Virus record (IMG/VR): IMGVR_UViG_3300044535_000366
Location: 1-22,194 of that record
Source: a virus
Length of the DNA stretch: 22,194 bases
Strand: one strand, 5' to 3'
In this document: positions 21,108 through 22,194 of the stretch, one piece after another
Layout: each line of letters opens with the position of its first letter
How positions within the stretch are numbered: position 1 is the stretch's first letter
Program-made: the position numbers and the translations under genes
The notes under the pieces: model-generated
Told to the model about the DNA's origin: nothing
The model's input: the letters and a program-made list of their open reading frames with translations, nothing else
Database searches by the model: none

Positions 21108-21867
21108 GGCTGACAGACTCGACGTCGAACTCGCCACTAGCGTAGAAGTGCAGCAGATGAAAGCCATTCCACCACAGCTTCTTGGCCGCCTTCGCATATG
21201 CAAAGTCCCCTTCGGGATCGACGAAGCACCCGCCTACCAGCGCATGAATCTTGGTGCCGTCGCCCTTAGTACGGGTCGAAGTGGAGAGCAGGTGCGAATG
21301 CCCGCAGACAGACGAAACATGCTGCGACCGCAACAGATTGTTCGCATGGTGTTCGCCGCCTTGTGGCCTGCCCATAACGCCCGACACAAAGTAGTGCTGG
21401 AAGACAGCCCCATAAATTGTGACCGGCTTCAGAAAGTTATGATAGCGAATCGGCAGTGTCTTCCGGCGTTCAGCCACCAGTTGCTTGACGGTCTTCGGGA
21501 AGTCCGACGTCAGCAACCGGTTATCAGAAGCCATCCACTTGTTGTAGCGGTCCTCATGATTGCCTTCGATGAACTCAATGGGGGCGCCCCCATACGCCGC
21601 AGCAATGGAGGCAATCCAATCGAGGGCGTCGAAGCCTGCGTCGATGTCAGCCTGCAAAGACCTATGCGACCAGCGCGGATCGTCCATGTCATGGGTGCAT
21701 AGCGAGCCGAAGTCCCACAGATCACCGATATGAACGACGCGATCCAGATAGATATCGCGGCCTTCCAGCCATGCCATCATCTTGCCGAAGCGGTCCAGCT
21801 TATCGCCCGGCATCGCATGGGTGTCGGGGATCAGTAGGACTGTCTTCCTATCTCGTGCGCGGGACAT
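21091..21867 (-). CDS. Calcineurin-like metallophosphoesterase
   Basis: The protein has 258 residues when started at MSRARDRKTV (21867), two bases after the stop of the TM protein; an upstream ATG at 21933 would overlap that gene and is rejected. The metal-binding motifs are in the expected order: PDTH (14-17), IGDLWD (47-52), GNHED (102-106), FQHYF (156-160) and CGHSH (188-192). These bind two metal ions and hydrolyse phosphoesters. Substrates in phages range from nucleotides to RNA or cyclic nucleotides, and the sequence does not decide. The TGATAATG junction suggests coupled translation with the TM gene. Its neighbour dUTPase suggests nucleotide metabolism. Confidence 0.83.
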   Translation of the reverse strand: MSRARDRKTVLLIPDTHAMPGDKLDRFGKMMAWLEGRDIYLDRVVHIGDLWDFGSLCTHDMDDPRWSHRSLQADIDAGFDALDWIASIAAAYGGAPIEFIEGNHEDRYNKWMASDNRLLTSDFPKTVKQLVAERRKTLPIRYHNFLKPVTIYGAVFQHYFVSGVMGRPQGGEHHANNLLRSQHVSSVCGHSHLLSTSTRTKGDGTKIHALVGGCFVDPEGDFAYAKAAKKLWWNGFHLLHFYASGEFDVESVSLERLG

Positions 21868-21869
21868 TA

Positions 21870-22085
21870 TCACAGACCCCAGATCAGGCCCATGCTTGCC
21901 ACCACGATGCTGATGAAGAAGACCACCACGCATCCCAGCATCGCATAGTCAATGGGCCGCATCTTGATGTCAGTAAACTCCTTACCCTTGGAGTCGATGG
22001 CATCCTCGTCCATGAGAAAGCTGACGGCTGCCATAGCTAAGAAGCTAAGAACCATCAGCGTCAGCGCAATCTGCGTCACAATCAT
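21870..22085 (-). CDS. Small two-TM membrane protein
   Basis: This 71-residue protein has two hydrophobic helices, about residues 5-24 and 46-69, joined by a charged loop DEDAIDSKGKEFTDIKMR. Size and topology are compatible with a holin-like or antiholin-like protein, but an unmistakable holin is encoded nearby, so this remains a membrane protein of unknown role. It begins one base after the dUTPase stop and is followed after two bases by the metallophosphoesterase. The loop is acidic at its start and basic at its end. No motif identifies a family. Confidence 0.65.
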   Translation of the reverse strand: MIVTQIALTLMVLSFLAMAAVSFLMDEDAIDSKGKEFTDIKMRPIDYAMLGCVVVFFISIVVASMGLIWGL

Positions 22086-22086
22086 T

Positions 22087-22194
22087 TCAAATCCCCGTCG
22101 AGCCTAGCCCTTGCTGGCCCCGCTTGGTTGTGGAAAGTTCCTCTACTTCTTGCACCGCCAACTCAGGTAGCGGCAGCACCATGAACTGGGCGAT
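22087..22194 (-). CDS. dut: dUTPase (C-terminal end; gene continues beyond the window)
   Basis: The last 35 residues of a longer protein are visible, from the window edge to the stop at 22087. They read IAQFMVLPLPE and then LSTTKRGQQGLGSTGI, which is the C-terminal motif V of trimeric dUTPases (RGxxGFGSTG, here with Leu for Phe). The preceding QFMVLPLPE strand fits motif IV and its surroundings. The enzyme hydrolyses dUTP to dUMP and keeps uracil out of phage DNA. The stop (TGA) is one base before the ATG of the TM protein. The motif is diagnostic even in this fragment; the catalytic residues lie outside the window. Confidence 0.85.
   Translation of the reverse strand: MAQFMVLPLPELAVQEVEELSTTKRGQQGLGSTGI

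Noticed and set aside
21868-21933. Upstream start for the metallophosphoesterase.
   Set aside because: The added 22 residues overlap the two-TM gene and lie before the conserved start of the fold (VLLIPDTH).
1-22194. Search for tRNA genes, CRISPR arrays, insertion sequences, integrase and att sites.
   Set aside because: No cloverleaf-like intergenic segment, no spaced direct repeats, no transposase or recombinase motif and no duplicated flanks were seen. All intergenic gaps are under about 60 bases.

Overview
The window is part of a tailed double-stranded DNA phage genome (or prophage), short-tailed (podovirus-like) by its virion genes. There is a head-to-tail adaptor pair, a nozzle-type protein, a set of large internal or ejection proteins, and no tail tape measure or tube operon. 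The DNA is GC-rich and the codon use is strongly GC-biased. Together with a GTA-type three-TM holin and an M15-family endolysin, this suggests a proteobacterial host, most plausibly alphaproteobacterial. The host assignment is inference only.

Plus strand, 1-12166, is the virion module. In order it encodes the C-terminus of a P22 gp4-like adaptor (cut by the window edge), an SU10-type adaptor, a small zinc-ribbon protein, a small TM/coiled-coil protein, a fiber-like small structural protein, the 618-aa nozzle-type protein, and a small conserved protein. A promoter at 4079-4107 then starts a second block of four internal/ejection-type proteins of 328, 331, 231 and 1784 aa. Many junctions are TAATG or ATGA overlaps, so translation is probably coupled.

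Plus strand, 12173-15950, is an accessory cassette behind its own sigma70-like promoter. It holds a GT8-like glycosyltransferase, an AT-richer HNH homing-type endonuclease, a 714-aa three-domain protein (GT-A glycosyltransferase, class I SAM methyltransferase, DUF115/MAF-like domain), and an 81-aa helical-hairpin protein. The last resembles the Acb2/Tad1 family of cyclic-nucleotide sponges (anti-CBASS, anti-Thoeris). I read the cassette as a sugar-modification plus counter-defense locus, and it is the most interesting part of the window.

Minus strand, 22194-15947, is a leftward operon that converges on the cassette with overlapping stop codons. In transcription order it encodes the dUTPase C-terminus (cut by the window edge), a two-TM protein, a metallophosphoesterase, and two small basic proteins. 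Next come the holin, the M15 endolysin, a KGG-motif repeat protein, a small beta-type protein, a LamG-like tail fiber or receptor-binding protein, and two KGG-motif small proteins. It ends with a QWSARKAQ-motif protein, an endonuclease VII-like nuclease and a DUF5872-like basic protein. Promoters are visible before the 84-aa protein (probably giving a leaderless mRNA) and, more weakly, before the 98-aa KGG protein.

No tRNA, rRNA, CRISPR array, insertion sequence, integrase or attachment site was seen. No stretch over about 60 bases lacks a gene.
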